DNA of 64,000 bases from Rickettsia endosymbiont of Cantharis rufa (GCF_964026445.1 NZ_OZ032150.1:620001-684000), one strand, 5' to 3'. Shown: positions 8,876-18,465, numbered from the stretch's first letter. The notes: generated by a model from the letters alone, not told the origin. Numbers and translations: made by a program.

Positions 8876-9282
8876 AGAGCATAATAGCATACTTTTGCCA
8901 AACAACCAACGCTCAAAAATTTTAGAAATTTGGTTTTAAAAAAACCAGAGAATAAAGAAATAAAACAGCCCCAAAAAGGAAACGCCATTAAGAAAAGTAT
9001 AAATAACTCATATTTATAATATAGTTTTGTTAAATTTTTAAGTCTTAAAATATTTTGTTCATTTTTGGAAGTATAAAAGATATTTAAAACTACTCTTCCA
9101 AAGATATAATTGACTGTATTACCGCTAAGAGAAGCACAAGTAGCTACTAACAGCATTATTAAACTATTATAGCCTCCAAACATTTTCATAGAATGAAATA
9201 TTAACTCATTCTGAAAACTGATAACAAGATTTGAGACAAAACTATCAACAAATAATAAACTATATGCTTCAAATTGATTCAT
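8851..9282 (-). CDS. YqaA/DedA-like inner-membrane protein
   Basis: The 143-residue protein (ATG at 9282) begins MNQFEAYSLLFVDSFVSNLV. It has hydrophobic segments with ATCASLSGNTVNYIFGRVVL and LFLMAFPFWGCFISLFSGFF, matching the SNARE-associated/VTT-type YqaA family of small membrane proteins. An upstream in-frame extension to 9342 reads into a palindromic element and is not credible. Family members are thought to act in lipid or envelope homeostasis; the substrate is unknown. The gene ends FVNISN, and a second copy of this 3' end lies at ~21,280. Confidence 0.75.
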   Translation of the reverse strand: MNQFEAYSLLFVDSFVSNLVISFQNELIFHSMKMFGGYNSLIMLLVATCASLSGNTVNYIFGRVVLNIFYTSKNEQNILRLKNLTKLYYKYELFILFLMAFPFWGCFISLFSGFFKTKFLKFLSVGCLAKVCYYALGFVNISN

Positions 9283-9336
9283 AAATGTAATATATTGAAT
9301 TTTGATTATGTATGCTGTACTGCTCGATCCTTTTGT

Positions 9337-9419
9337 TGTCACCCCGTGACTTGACCACGATATCCATAAAAAAATTAAAAAAAAGACTAGATCCCGCGAT
9401 CAAATTAGCTAGGATGACA
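9337..9419. repeat. Palindromic element (type Y), degraded
   Basis: Left arm TGTCACCCCGTGACTTGACC, right arm ATCCCGCGATCAAATTAGCT then AGGATGACA. The A-rich centre is long, and the right arm has diverged. Confidence 0.65.
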
Positions 9420-9474
9420 AAAGAGTACCATACCACAACCTTTACTATCTAACACCAAAATAAAGTAACCGGCA

Positions 9475-9996
9475 ATGAAAAAGCAAATTATTTATCCTGA
9501 TTTTATAGCACGAATTTTTTCTACGGCACTTGATTTATCATTATTTGCCTTTATAGCAATCCCAATATCACAATCTTGTTCTTTTAATTTATTATGGTTG
9601 TTCTTTAATGATTATTTCCTTAGCAATAACATTACTTTTTATAATCCTAATGAAATGTTTAGCTCTGTTATGAGTCAGGAATTTTATGAATATCTTAAAG
9701 CAGGAAATTTTAACAAATATATTTTGTTTAATATCTCAATTTTTGCTACTAATATATTAGTAATAGGCTCGTATTTTGTAACGTTTTGGTATTATAAAGG
9801 TGCAACGCTTAGTAAAATATTTCTACGTATGAAACTCGTAGATGCCGTAACATTAAATCGTCCGACTTTAAAGCAGTTAATTAAAAGATTTTTAGGATAT
9901 ATGACTTTTCCTATTGGAATTTTTTTCATACTTTTTTCTTCCAAGAAACAAGCATTACATGATAAGATAGCCGGAACAGTCGTTATTAAGTCTTAA
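9475..9996 (+). CDS. RDD family membrane protein
   Basis: The 173-residue protein starts YPDFIARIFSTALDLSLFAF, with the Arg and Asp of the first RDD membrane segment. Further segments lie at residues ~85-110 and ~145-162. Near the end comes KQALHDKIAGTVVIKS, the conserved HD-x-x-AGT-x-V tail of the family. RDD proteins are multi-pass inner-membrane proteins, some proposed to be transporters; substrate not inferable. A palindromic element follows. Confidence 0.88.
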   Translation: MKKQIIYPDFIARIFSTALDLSLFAFIAIPISQSCSFNLLWLFFNDYFLSNNITFYNPNEMFSSVMSQEFYEYLKAGNFNKYILFNISIFATNILVIGSYFVTFWYYKGATLSKIFLRMKLVDAVTLNRPTLKQLIKRFLGYMTFPIGIFFILFSSKKQALHDKIAGTVVIKS

Positions 9997-10002
9997 ATGT
10001 GT

Positions 10003-10122
10003 ACTCGCTGAATTTGAAAAATTGACCTCGTTGTTTTTTGCTTTTAATCTTCACGTACTAGTATGTACGCTGCGATTAAAAGCTTCAAAACGCCTAGCTC
10101 TTTTTCAAATTGAGCTTCGTAT
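10003..10122. repeat. Palindromic element (type Z) between the RDD gene and recR
   Basis: Starts TACTCGCTGAATTTGAAAAA and ends TTTTTCAAATTGAGCTTCGT. An in-frame extension of recR to 10110 reads into its right end, which explains an over-long N-terminus if the first ATG is taken. Confidence 0.75.
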
Positions 10123-10163
10123 TATATACCGACTCTTCATTTATAATGATATATACTCCGACT

Positions 10164-10769
10164 ATGAATAAAACAAATGATAATGAAATAGACCGGCTAA
10201 TCTATCTTTTTTCAAAATTACCCGGTCTTGGTAGTAGGTCGGCAAGACGTATAGTACTGTACCTACTGCAAGATAAAGATATAAGGTTAAAAAGCCTGAT
10301 TAATAACCTTGTAGAGATAGACAAAAAAATAGTAAAATGCGAGATTTGCGGTAATATGGATACGGAAAATATTTGCCGTATTTGCACTGAAGAATATCGA
10401 GATAAATCGGTTATTGCTGTTGTTGAAACCGTGGCTGAATTATGGGCAATGGAGCGTAGTGGTAATTTTAAAGGTTTATATCACGTACTAGGTCATAATT
10501 TATCGGCAGCTAGTAGGCAAAATCCTAGAATACTCAGATTACCTGAACTACTTAAAAGATGTTTTGCGGAAAATATTAAAGAAGTTGTTATTGCTACTAA
10601 TTCTACCTTAGAAGGGCAAACTACTGCCTATTTTATTACTGAATATCTAAGAGAACACCCTGCTAAAATTTCTCGCCTTGCTAGCGGTATACCTATCGGA
10701 GGTGAACTTGACTATCTAGATGAAGGTACTTTATCTGCCGCTATTAATCTACGTCAACCTTTTGAGTAA
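10164..10769 (+). CDS. recR: Recombination protein RecR
   Basis: The 201-residue protein is the same length as E. coli RecR. An N-terminal HhH motif ([17 protein letters not shown]) is followed by the C4 zinc finger ([19 protein letters not shown], residues ~58-76). The Toprim domain has [18 protein letters not shown] and [17 protein letters not shown], then the [18 protein letters not shown] tail. With RecO and RecF it loads RecA at gaps. The ATG at 10164 is chosen over an upstream one inside the palindromic element. Confidence 0.96.
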   Translation: MNKTNDNEIDRLIYLFSKLPGLGSRSARRIVLYLLQDKDIRLKSLINNLVEIDKKIVKCEICGNMDTENICRICTEEYRDKSVIAVVETVAELWAMERSGNFKGLYHVLGHNLSAASRQNPRILRLPELLKRCFAENIKEVVIATNSTLEGQTTAYFITEYLREHPAKISRLASGIPIGGELDYLDEGTLSAAINLRQPFE

Positions 10770-10794
10770 AATACTAACAAATTTTTATATTTAA

Positions 10795-10823
10795 TTGACA
10801 CAATAGTTAAAAATCATTAATTT
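10795..10823 (+). promoter_or_regulatory. Sigma-70-type promoter for the NlpC/P60-like gene
   Basis: TTGACA at 10795-10800 is followed by a 17-base spacer and TAATTT at 10818-10823. It lies 30-60 bases upstream of the ATG at 10855. The -35 box is perfect; the -10 box is weaker. Confidence 0.55.
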
Positions 10824-10825
10824 CT

Positions 10826-10852
10826 AACCTCTATATAATTTTAAAAGAGGTT
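10826..10852 (+). promoter_or_regulatory. Hairpin enclosing the ribosome-binding site
   Basis: AACCTCT (10826-10832) is complementary to AGAGGTT (10846-10852), a 7-bp stem with a 13-base A/T loop. The right arm is the Shine-Dalgarno sequence (GAGG) just before the ATG at 10855, so the stem would hide it. Confidence 0.5.
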
Positions 10853-10854
10853 TT

Positions 10855-12039
10855 ATGAAAGATTTTAATATTAACTCAAAATCAGTTCTTCACATGGTAG
10901 CTCAAATTAGAGCTAAACAATTCGCAACTAGAGACGCGCAAAATAAAGAGCAGTACGCTATAGTTGAAGTATTGGAAGAAAATGGCATTGATAAAAGTGG
11001 TGAGATAATGGGAAAGGAAATTATACAAGATTTAAAAGAGTCTTATAATACAAGTAAATCAGTAAATAACTATTTAAAAGAACAAGATGTAAATGATCTC
11101 GGTTTTCCTATAAAATTTAACAAGACTAACCTACAGTTAAAAATGGCATTAGATTATGCAAAGGGGCAAAGTGATAATTTAATAGATAAAACAGCAAAAG
11201 GAAAATTTTATAGAGGTTTATCAAATGAAATAAATTCTAATGAACTACCTATTTTACAGTCAGATAATACGGTATCGTTTTGGGGGAATGAAAATTCTTC
11301 TGTTAGTTCAGTGTTGCTTGAACGTATTGCCCAAAAACTTAATATTAAACCGACATCATTAGTAGGAGCCAGCACTGTTTATGAATTTTATAATTCACAA
11401 TATGAGCTGCCGAAAGAGTTGATACCGAAAGATTATCATTTTGTTGGTGAAAAAGGAATGTTACTTTTTGGAGATTACCAATTTGGCGGACATCGTTATT
11501 TTAAAGATCAATTAATTTTTGGTCCTGAGGATTGTTCAAGTAGTGTAGGTAAAGCAACCTATCTTACTACTGAACAGGTACGAGGTATAAATACTACCCA
11601 AATGAGAGAAAATTATTCTCAATATGGATATAAGTTAGTTACTACCTTAGACTCTAATACAAGCGGAGAGCAGTTAAAGTTAATCCAACCAGGGGATATT
11701 TATCTTTACAAATCTCATGCGGCAATTATTGCTACTGAACCTGATAATCATTCTAATATCACAGCATTAGAATTTAATAGAGATATAGATACGGAAAACA
11801 GCAAGCGTTTAGGCGGTGGTACTTATAATTATAAACTAATTGATAAAGCTAAGGAAGATGCAAATAGCCCTGTTTATATTTTACGTGCAAAAAATTTAGA
11901 ACCGGTGCATGCAGAATTATCCTCATCATGTTTTTTAAGTAAAATAGATGCAGAGTATATAAATTTATATCCTGGAGGTCCTACTGAAGATATTGTAGGA
12001 GATTGCAGAATGTTTTTTGAAACTCAAGAGCAAGCATAA
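10855..12039 (+). CDS. Uncharacterised protein with an NlpC/P60-like Cys-His domain
   Basis: The 394-residue protein has no signal peptide or membrane segment. Residues 1-200 are helical with no recognised family. The region from ~205 resembles NlpC/P60-type cysteine hydrolases: GPEDCSSSVGKATYL (Cys227, where the family has DCSGLV), then QPGDIYLYKSHAAIIAT (His288, where the family has GD...H), followed by a strand ALEFNRD that could hold the third polar residue. Family members cleave peptidoglycan peptides or other amides. The lack of a secretion signal and the extra N-terminal domain leave room for another role, such as an effector. It has its own promoter and is intact among decaying neighbours. 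Confidence 0.6.
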   Translation: MKDFNINSKSVLHMVAQIRAKQFATRDAQNKEQYAIVEVLEENGIDKSGEIMGKEIIQDLKESYNTSKSVNNYLKEQDVNDLGFPIKFNKTNLQLKMALDYAKGQSDNLIDKTAKGKFYRGLSNEINSNELPILQSDNTVSFWGNENSSVSSVLLERIAQKLNIKPTSLVGASTVYEFYNSQYELPKELIPKDYHFVGEKGMLLFGDYQFGGHRYFKDQLIFGPEDCSSSVGKATYLTTEQVRGINTTQMRENYSQYGYKLVTTLDSNTSGEQLKLIQPGDIYLYKSHAAIIATEPDNHSNITALEFNRDIDTENSKRLGGGTYNYKLIDKAKEDANSPVYILRAKNLEPVHAELSSSCFLSKIDAEYINLYPGGPTEDIVGDCRMFFETQEQA

Positions 12040-12101
12040 CTTTTTAAGAGAGGCCTTACTCTAGTGTCATTCTAACTTATAATTGTTGCGCGGCTCGGTT
12101 T

Positions 12102-12219
12102 ATGTCATTCCCGCGTAGGCGGGAATTCAAGGGAAAAGCATAAATACAGCGAATTTTTAAAATTAAAAGCTCGATTTATCTCACTTTATGCTGGATTCCC
12201 GCCTTCGCGGGAATGACAT
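12102..12219. repeat. Palindromic element (type A)
   Basis: Arms ATGTCATTCCCGCGTAGGCG and CGCCTTCGCGGGAATGACAT with the AAAATTAAAAGCTCGATTTA centre. A TTGTTGCGCGGCTCGG block, seen beside many type-A copies, lies just upstream (12084-12099). Confidence 0.85.
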
Positions 12220-12224
12220 ATGTA

Positions 12225-12533
12225 CTACAGCAAATCTTGATGAAATTCTAGATGATGTTCGCCGGCAAATTTTACTACATCATTATAATTCCCTTGATGA
12301 TCAAAATTTATCAGTAATTCACCATGTTCGTTTGAATGTAATATATTTGTGATAAACGCTAGTCACCGTCAATTTTAATTTCAATTATTTTTTTACCGAT
12401 AAATTTAACGCTGTTATCGCCTTATTGTCTATATATTATATCTTTCTTTAAGACATTTACAAATTTATCATATTGATTCTTATCTAGTTTTTCTTGTAAT
12501 TTTTTGCTAATTTTTCCGTAACAATCTAAACCT
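12225..12533 (-). pseudogene. Decayed 3' part of an unidentified gene, cut by IS1-A
   Basis: Reading from the IS1 end, the frames give GLDCYGKISKKLQEKLDKNQ and YDKFVNVLKKDIIYRQ then a stop, GDNSVKFIGKKIIEIKIDGD then a stop, and LHSNEHGELLINFDHQGNYN through to HHLEFHQDLL. At least two frame changes or stops separate the pieces. The 5' part is not found on the other side of the IS1 copy, where a different gene lies. Confidence 0.6.
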
Positions 12534-13363
12534 GGCCGCGCCCCCGTATTGCAGCTTAGCATGAATAGTCTATAATCCTCAAGCAGTAATAAGAGAGAAT
12601 TATAGTTAAGGAGTTATGACAAGAATAGATGTTAAGTGTAGATCAAGAATAGATGTTAAGTGTAGATATTATAACGACACAGAAAAAGTAGTAAAGGCGG
12701 GATATTCAATTTCAAAACAACAGAGATATCAATGCAAGCAGTGTAATCGATATTTTTAACTGTAATATATTAATAATGCCTCTAAGCCTGGAGTCAAGGC
12801 TCAGATAGTAGATATGTCAATCAATGGCTCTGGAGTTAGGGATACAGTAAGAGTATTAAAAGTGGGTATCAATACGGTTATCCGTGTTTTAAAAAAATCT
12901 AGCGTTAAAAAAGATAAATCATTCTATCAATACGATAGAAGTAATTATTGCTCCTGAAATAGATGAACAATGGTCTTATGTACAGAATAAATCCAAACAA
13001 AGATGGCTTTGGTATTCTTTGGATAAGATTTTGTTAAAAGTAGTTGCTTATACTTTTGGTACAAGATGTGATAGCACATCAGAATCATTACTGAAAAAAA
13101 CCGGAGGATTTTAAGGTTACTTTTTACTTTACAGATGGATGGGGAAGTTATGCTAGGTTATTAGATCCCAAAAAACACATTGTTAGTAAAAAATATACTC
13201 AACGGATAGAACGGGGTAACTTAAATCTTAGAACAAGATGCAAAAGACTGACACGTAAAACAATTTGTTTTTCCAAGTCATTGGATATTCATGATAAAGT
13301 CATCGGAACTCTTATTGAACGTATAGCCTTTTAATATCCACATCTGTAAAATGGAGGTGCGAC
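12534..13363 (+). mobile_element. IS1-family element, copy A
   Basis: The 830-bp element has imperfect terminal repeats: left GGCCGCGCCCCCGTATTGCA, right (reversed) GTCGCACCTCCATTTTACAG. An InsA-like region carries AGYSISKQQRYQCKQCNRYF, and an InsB-like region carries APEIDEQWSYVQNKSKQRWL and FTDGWGSYARLLDPKKHIVS. It is inactive: TAA after the CNRYF motif, an extra TAA replacing the Gln before it, the first zinc-finger Cys changed to Tyr, and a frame change at the A7 run before PEDFKV. No target duplication matches across its flanks (two different pseudogenes), so it marks a rearrangement junction. Confidence 0.9.
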
Positions 13364-14534
13364 TCTAATTTTAATTAATTCATCCTCTAGACCTTCTTTA
13401 TTTGAAATTTTTTCAAAAGTAGAATATTTATTATATTTAGCCATATATTGAAAGATCCGTAACATGCCTTTACAATTATCAGGTAAATTAGCTTGATTAA
13501 TTAAATTTAAGTTAGATTGAGAAATTTCGTTAGAATTTGAAACCATTTTTGTTAAAGTTTTTATATCATTAGAAGCATTTTGTATTAAATTCCCTGCTTC
13601 TGTAAATTTTCCATTGAGCCTATAAATCGTAAACAAATTACAGAAGTTACTATTGTTTGGTTTACATTTTAACATGAGCAATAATTGCTCTTCAGCTGAT
13701 GTTAAATTTCTTGTATTAACATATGCTGACCACAGATTAGTCCGACAACGATATAAAGCTTCCTTTTCTTCACCAGCACTTACTAAATTCGCTAGTTGAG
13801 GATTAAGCAGTGTAGATTCAAGTATTATTGTTACTACTTCATATCCTTTAGCATTATTTAATATTGCTGAAAAATGAGCTAAGGCTATAAGATCTATAAT
13901 TATTGTACTTATTAAATTTTTTATAACTTCAAGTTGCTTTTCAGGTTTTATAAATATTACAACCTCTTGTAATAATCGAAGATATTGTCGGTAGTATAAT
14001 TCGGTTTTTAATAATTTTGAAACTACAGGGGCGGTATTAAGCAGATCCGTGGTTATTTTTCCCATAATTTGAATATTTTTCTCTGCTGCGGCTATAAAGA
14101 AAATATTTTTTTGTGCATTACACTTATAATGAATACGATCTAAAGGATTTTGAAATGATATAGGTTCAAATTTAAACTCATTTTCTGATTCATATCTTTT
14201 TGAATTATGGCCGTTTTATCTTGATTTATGGTATAAGTTTCAAATAATTTATGGTTTTTTTTAAGATCCTCATAATTATAATTTTTTAATAAACATTTTA
14301 GTAATAATTTTTTCTGTCTATTACTTAGTACATTACTTGCTATACTAACTGTTTCTAAAGCTAATTTTAAATCCTTTACGTTCTCTATAACCTCTAAATA
14401 ACTCCCTATTTAAACTTTGTAACTACATCTTCAATACATTCTATTGTTCCTTGTACCAAGGCATCGCCCGTAAGTGATAACCATAAAATATGGTTATTTT
14501 CAGAAAAGTTAATAGAAAACTTTTTTGCTTTCAT
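13364..14534 (-). pseudogene. TPR-like protein gene, frameshifted and cut by IS1-A
   Basis: The start at 14534 gives MKAKKFSINFSENNHILWLS, stopping at 14406. A second frame continues SYLEVIENVKDLKLALETVS. A third, from about 14215 to the IS1 end, encodes ~280 residues, including SAEEQLLLMLKCKPNNSNFC and TIYRLNGKFTEAGNLIQNAS, which look like tetratricopeptide helix pairs. The reading ends where IS1-A begins, so the C-terminus is missing. Rickettsiae carry several TPR and ankyrin genes, often decayed. The element-proximal frame is open for 245 codons but lacks its own start context. Confidence 0.7.
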
Positions 14535-14613
14535 ATAATACTTAGTTATTTTAACAAGGCATTATATATTAATTTACTTCCTAGTAAAGAAATTATTAAT
14601 ATTTCTTAATAAT

Positions 14614-15381
14614 TTATCCACCGAATTGTTCTTTAATAATTCGATCTTCCAACGTATGATTTTTATTAAAGAGCAGTTCGATGGGTTTATCCTTAGTAGA
14701 TTTAACGGTAACATTTGTGATATTATTAAACTCTTGGAAGTCAGCAGTAGCATTTACCGGTCGTTTATTTGTATTAAATATTTCAAATCCAACTGTAGCG
14801 GATGAAAGCAGTAAAGCGCCGTGCCATCTACGCGGTCTAAACGAGCAGATAGGGGTTAGGCATAACATGTTTGACTCAAGCGGTAAAATAGGGCCGCCGG
14901 CAGATAAGTTATAAGCACTACTTCCGGCAGGTGTTGCAACTAAAGCCCCGTCTGCTACTAATTCGCTCATTCTCTCTATCCCGTTTACGTCTATTCTAAA
15001 TTTAGCAGCTTGATTAGTTTTACGAAATATCGATACTTCGTTAATAGCAAGTGCCGTATGTATTTGACCACTCGTATCTTCGGCGTGCATAAGAAGAGGA
15101 TTTAGGATAGAAACCGTACCCTCATGTATATTTTGTAATAAATTCTTGGTATCTAAAGGATTCATTAAAAAGCCGAGGCTTCCTAAATTAACTCCGTAAA
15201 AAGGTATATTAAGATGCATATAACGATGAATATTATGTAGTAATTCCCCATCACCTCCTATTACGATAATTACTTCTGCTTCCTCTATCTTACAGTAATT
15301 ATAGAGTTTTTTAATTTCCTCTATAATAGCTAGATGCTTGGAATTTTGGTTATAAATCAATGCTAGTTTATTTATATTCAT
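14614..15381 (-). CDS. nadK: NAD kinase
   Basis: The 255-residue protein phosphorylates NAD to NADP. The ATP/NAD-kinase signature GGDGE is in VIIVIGGDGELLHNIHRYM (about residue 42), then YGVNLGSLGFLMNP. The substrate-site AINEVSIFRK (the NE motif) is followed by DGALVATPAGSSAYNLSAGG, the conserved C-terminal catalytic stretch. The length is typical of alphaproteobacterial short NAD kinases. It is divergently transcribed from RNase J. Confidence 0.95.
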   Translation of the reverse strand: MNINKLALIYNQNSKHLAIIEEIKKLYNYCKIEEAEVIIVIGGDGELLHNIHRYMHLNIPFYGVNLGSLGFLMNPLDTKNLLQNIHEGTVSILNPLLMHAEDTSGQIHTALAINEVSIFRKTNQAAKFRIDVNGIERMSELVADGALVATPAGSSAYNLSAGGPILPLESNMLCLTPICSFRPRRWHGALLLSSATVGFEIFNTNKRPVNATADFQEFNNITNVTVKSTKDKPIELLFNKNHTLEDRIIKEQFGG

Positions 15382-15467
15382 TATATGAATTTCTTTTTTA
15401 ATATATAGACGCTTAACTAATAATAAGTTATAAGAATAAAGTAATAAAATAAATATTAAGTTAAATT

Positions 15468-17150
15468 ATGTCATCATTCAATATCAAAAATCATAAAAAT
15501 GATCTGCTATTTGTACCGCTAGGAGGATCTAATGAAATAGGTATGAATCTTAATCTTTACCATTATAAAGGTAAATGGTTAATGATTGATTGCGGTAGCG
15601 GTTTTGCCGATGATTATTTACCCGGTGTTGATATGATAATTGCCGATAGCAGCTTTATCGAGAAATATAAAAAAGATATAGTAGGTATGATTTTAACTCA
15701 CGCTCATGAGGATCATTTAGGCGGAGTTCAATATTTATGGAATAGCCTTAAATGCCCTATTTATACTACTACTTTTACTGCAAACTTTTTAAAGATTCGT
15801 TTAAATGAATATGATTTTGCTAAAAATATAAAAATTCATGAAGTAAAATCTGGTAGTAAAATAAACCTAGATCCCTTTTCCTTAGAAATGGTGCCCCTGA
15901 CTCACTCAGCTCCTGAAATGCAAGCAATTATGATCCGTACAGATGCGGGTAATATTTTACATACGGGAGATTGGAAATTTGATAATGATCCAATACTTGG
16001 AAAAAAAGCCGATGAAGAGCTTTTAAAATCTTACGGAGATGAAGGGGTTCTTGCACTTGTTTGTGATTCAACTAACGTGTTTAATAAAGGAAGCTCAGGT
16101 TCTGAGGGTGATGTTAGAAAAAGTTTAGTAGATATTATAGCCGGCTGCCCTCAAATGGTAGTAGTTTCAACCTTTGCCTCTAATTTAGCACGACTTGATA
16201 CAATAATTCATGCCGCAGGGCTTGCCGGTAGAAAAGTAGTCTTAACCGGTAGAAGCTTGCATCGTATGATGCTTGCTGCTCAGGAAAGCGGGTATTTTAA
16301 AGATATTACTTCTCTAATTAGTGAACGCGATGTTAGTAGATTTAGGCGAGAAGAGTTACTTATAATTGCTACCGGTTGCCAAGGTGAACCACTCGCTGCA
16401 ACCGCAAAATTAGCTAGTAATTCCCACCAATCAATAAAACTTACGCCTAAAGATACAATGATTTTTTCTTCAAAAATTATTCCCGGCAATGAAAAGAAAA
16501 TATTCAGGCTATTTAATATATTTGTTAAAAGCGGTGTAGAAGTTATTACTGAGCGAGATCATTTTGTCCATGTCTCAGGACATCCATCGATTGATGAGCT
16601 AAAAAAAATGTATTCTCTAATTAGACCGAATATTTGTATTCCTGTTCACGGCGAGTCGGTACATATCCATGAACATGTTAAGCTTGCTAAGAAAAACGGC
16701 ATAAAACAGGCAGTAGAGGTTGAGAATGGCAGTGTAGTATTGCTTGATCCGAATAATTCGAAAGTAATTTCAAAGGTTGAAAGCGGTTATTTAGCTGTTG
16801 ACGGTAATTATTTACTCCCTGTAGAATCACCGATTTTTAAAGCTAGAAGACGTATGCGTGAAGCGGGTATTGTGGTAGCATCGGTAGTAATTAATAAACA
16901 AGGACTACTTGCCGCAAATCCGATATTATCTATGCCGGGATTGCTTGATCCAAAGGAGGATATGGCATTAGTTAACCTTATTAAAAACTACATCAAAGAA
17001 CTGGTTACCATTCAACAAAGCCAAGCGAAAAAAGCTTTATCAGATGAACAAGTGATCGAGGCAATAAAAGGAACAATCCGTAAAGCCTTAAAACAGGAAG
17101 TTAATAAATCACCCGTGATAATAGTAAATCTCGAGAAAGTTATAGAGTAG
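15468..17150 (+). CDS. rnj: Ribonuclease J
   Basis: The 560-residue metallo-beta-lactamase/beta-CASP nuclease has the HxHxDH metal motif in MILTHAHEDHLGGVQYLW (about residues 78-95), HTGDWKFDNDP around residue 165, and the beta-CASP part with the late VHVSGHPSIDELKKMYSLI. It is a 5'-3' exo- and endoribonuclease for mRNA and rRNA turnover; alphaproteobacteria commonly have it beside an RNase E-type enzyme. It is intact, with a palindromic element after the stop. Confidence 0.95.
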   Translation: MSSFNIKNHKNDLLFVPLGGSNEIGMNLNLYHYKGKWLMIDCGSGFADDYLPGVDMIIADSSFIEKYKKDIVGMILTHAHEDHLGGVQYLWNSLKCPIYTTTFTANFLKIRLNEYDFAKNIKIHEVKSGSKINLDPFSLEMVPLTHSAPEMQAIMIRTDAGNILHTGDWKFDNDPILGKKADEELLKSYGDEGVLALVCDSTNVFNKGSSGSEGDVRKSLVDIIAGCPQMVVVSTFASNLARLDTIIHAAGLAGRKVVLTGRSLHRMMLAAQESGYFKDITSLISERDVSRFRREELLIIATGCQGEPLAATAKLASNSHQSIKLTPKDTMIFSSKIIPGNEKKIFRLFNIFVKSGVEVITERDHFVHVSGHPSIDELKKMYSLIRPNICIPVHGESVHIHEHVKLAKKNGIKQAVEVENGSVVLLDPNNSKVISKVESGYLAVDGNYLLPVESPIFKARRRMREAGIVVASVVINKQGLLAANPILSMPGLLDPKEDMALVNLIKNYIKELVTIQQSQAKKALSDEQVIEAIKGTIRKALKQEVNKSPVIIVNLEKVIE

Positions 17151-17202
17151 TATGATTGTCATTGCGAGTAGGTGTTGTTGCATGGCTCGAAAAACCTACT
17201 CT

Positions 17203-17339
17203 ATGCCATCCCCGCGGAGGCGGAGATTCAGAAAAATAACTTCAATATTGATACAGAAGTTACATATTTAGCAAAATAAACACATAAAAACAAGTTTTTT
17301 ATGTGTCTTATTGGATTCCCGCCCACGCGGGAATGATAT
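17203..17339. repeat. Palindromic element (type A) with an inner hairpin
   Basis: Left arm ATGCCATCCCCGCGGAGGCG, right arm GGATTCCCGCCCACGCGGGA. The centre holds CACATAAAAA/TTTTTTATGTG. The TGTTGTTGCATGGCTCGA block precedes it (17173-17190). Confidence 0.8.
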
Positions 17340-17369
17340 CCTAGTTCTTTTGTACAGTATAGTGAATAA

Positions 17370-18314
17370 ATGAATAAATTTAAAAATATTGTAGTTTATG
17401 GGGGAGGGGGTTTCGGTACTAGCCTTGCTTCTTTAGCAGCACAAAACTGTAATAATGTTACTTTATTTTTACGTGATAAGAAAATAGCAAAAGAAATTTT
17501 ACATAACAAAACTAACGTAAAATATTTAGGAGATATTAAATTACCCGCTCATTTACAGGCTACTACAAACTTAGACATAATTAAGGATTTTGAACTAATT
17601 ATCATTGCAGTGCCGTCTTACGCTTTTGATGATTCAATAAAATTATTAAAAACTCACGGCATTTCTACAGATAACACTCTTTTAATCGCAACAAAAGGTT
17701 TTGCTCGTAATCCTACCGAATTGTTTTCCGACAGACTTAAAACCTTGTTACCGAATAGCCCTATAGCTTTTTTATCCGGTCCTAATCTTGTAAAGGAACT
17801 TGTCAAAAATTTACCGTCTTCAGCAAGTATTGCAAGTTTAGATATAGATGTAGCAAATAAGATAGCTAATAATCTAAGTTCAAAAATTTTTACTACTAAT
17901 GTGACAAGCGATATTGTGACATTACAGATGGCAGGAGCGCTAAAAAATATCTTTGCTATTAAAAGTGGGATTGATTTAGCAAGAGAGCAGGGCGAAAATG
18001 CTAGAGCAACGCTTATAGTATCTGCTTTGAAAGAAATTGCTACTTTATCTAAAGCCTTAGGAGGTATGCAAGAAAATTCAAATATATTACTAGAGGCAGG
18101 AGTAGTAGGCGATTTAGTTCTTACTTGCTATTCGTTAGGTTCGCGCAATACAAAATTCGGTTATGAGCTTGGAATTAGTAGCGATAAAAAGAAATTTTTA
18201 CAGGAATATAAAGAGCTAGTAGAGGGAAGAGAAGCGTTGAAATTAGTTTTAGATTTGATAAAAAAATACAATTTACATATGCCTATAATTTCCGAAGTGG
18301 CTATACTCGTTTAA
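17370..18314 (+). CDS. gpsA: Glycerol-3-phosphate dehydrogenase [NAD(P)+], C-terminus replaced
   Basis: The 314-residue enzyme interconverts DHAP and sn-glycerol-3-phosphate for phospholipid synthesis. The N-terminal Rossmann motif is VVYGGGGFGTSLASLAAQN. The catalytic domain has FLSGPNLVKEL, MAGALKNIFAIKSGIDLA (active-site Lys) and CYSLGSRNTKFGYELG. The last residues, AILV plus the stop, come from a type-Z palindromic element starting at 18303, so the natural tail (usually about 15-25 residues longer) is lost. The catalytic residues are upstream of this and retained. Confidence 0.93.
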   Translation: MNKFKNIVVYGGGGFGTSLASLAAQNCNNVTLFLRDKKIAKEILHNKTNVKYLGDIKLPAHLQATTNLDIIKDFELIIIAVPSYAFDDSIKLLKTHGISTDNTLLIATKGFARNPTELFSDRLKTLLPNSPIAFLSGPNLVKELVKNLPSSASIASLDIDVANKIANNLSSKIFTTNVTSDIVTLQMAGALKNIFAIKSGIDLAREQGENARATLIVSALKEIATLSKALGGMQENSNILLEAGVVGDLVLTCYSLGSRNTKFGYELGISSDKKKFLQEYKELVEGREALKLVLDLIKKYNLHMPIISEVAILV

Positions 18315-18426
18315 TTTGAAAAATTGGCTACGTCGTCCTATAAGCACTGCGGCGCTTACGTATTAAGTATACGCTCCGCTCCTCGTCTTATGGACTCCTT
18401 GCTCTTTTTCGAATTAAACTTCGTCT
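18303..18426. repeat. Palindromic element (type Z) at the gpsA 3' end
   Basis: ATACTCGTTTAATTTGAAAA at the left and TTTCGAATTAAACTTCGTCT at the right. The TAA inside the left arm is the gpsA stop codon. Confidence 0.85.
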
Positions 18427-18465
18427 ATCTATTCTTCATTTTCTTGGAGTTGTTATCTACCACGG

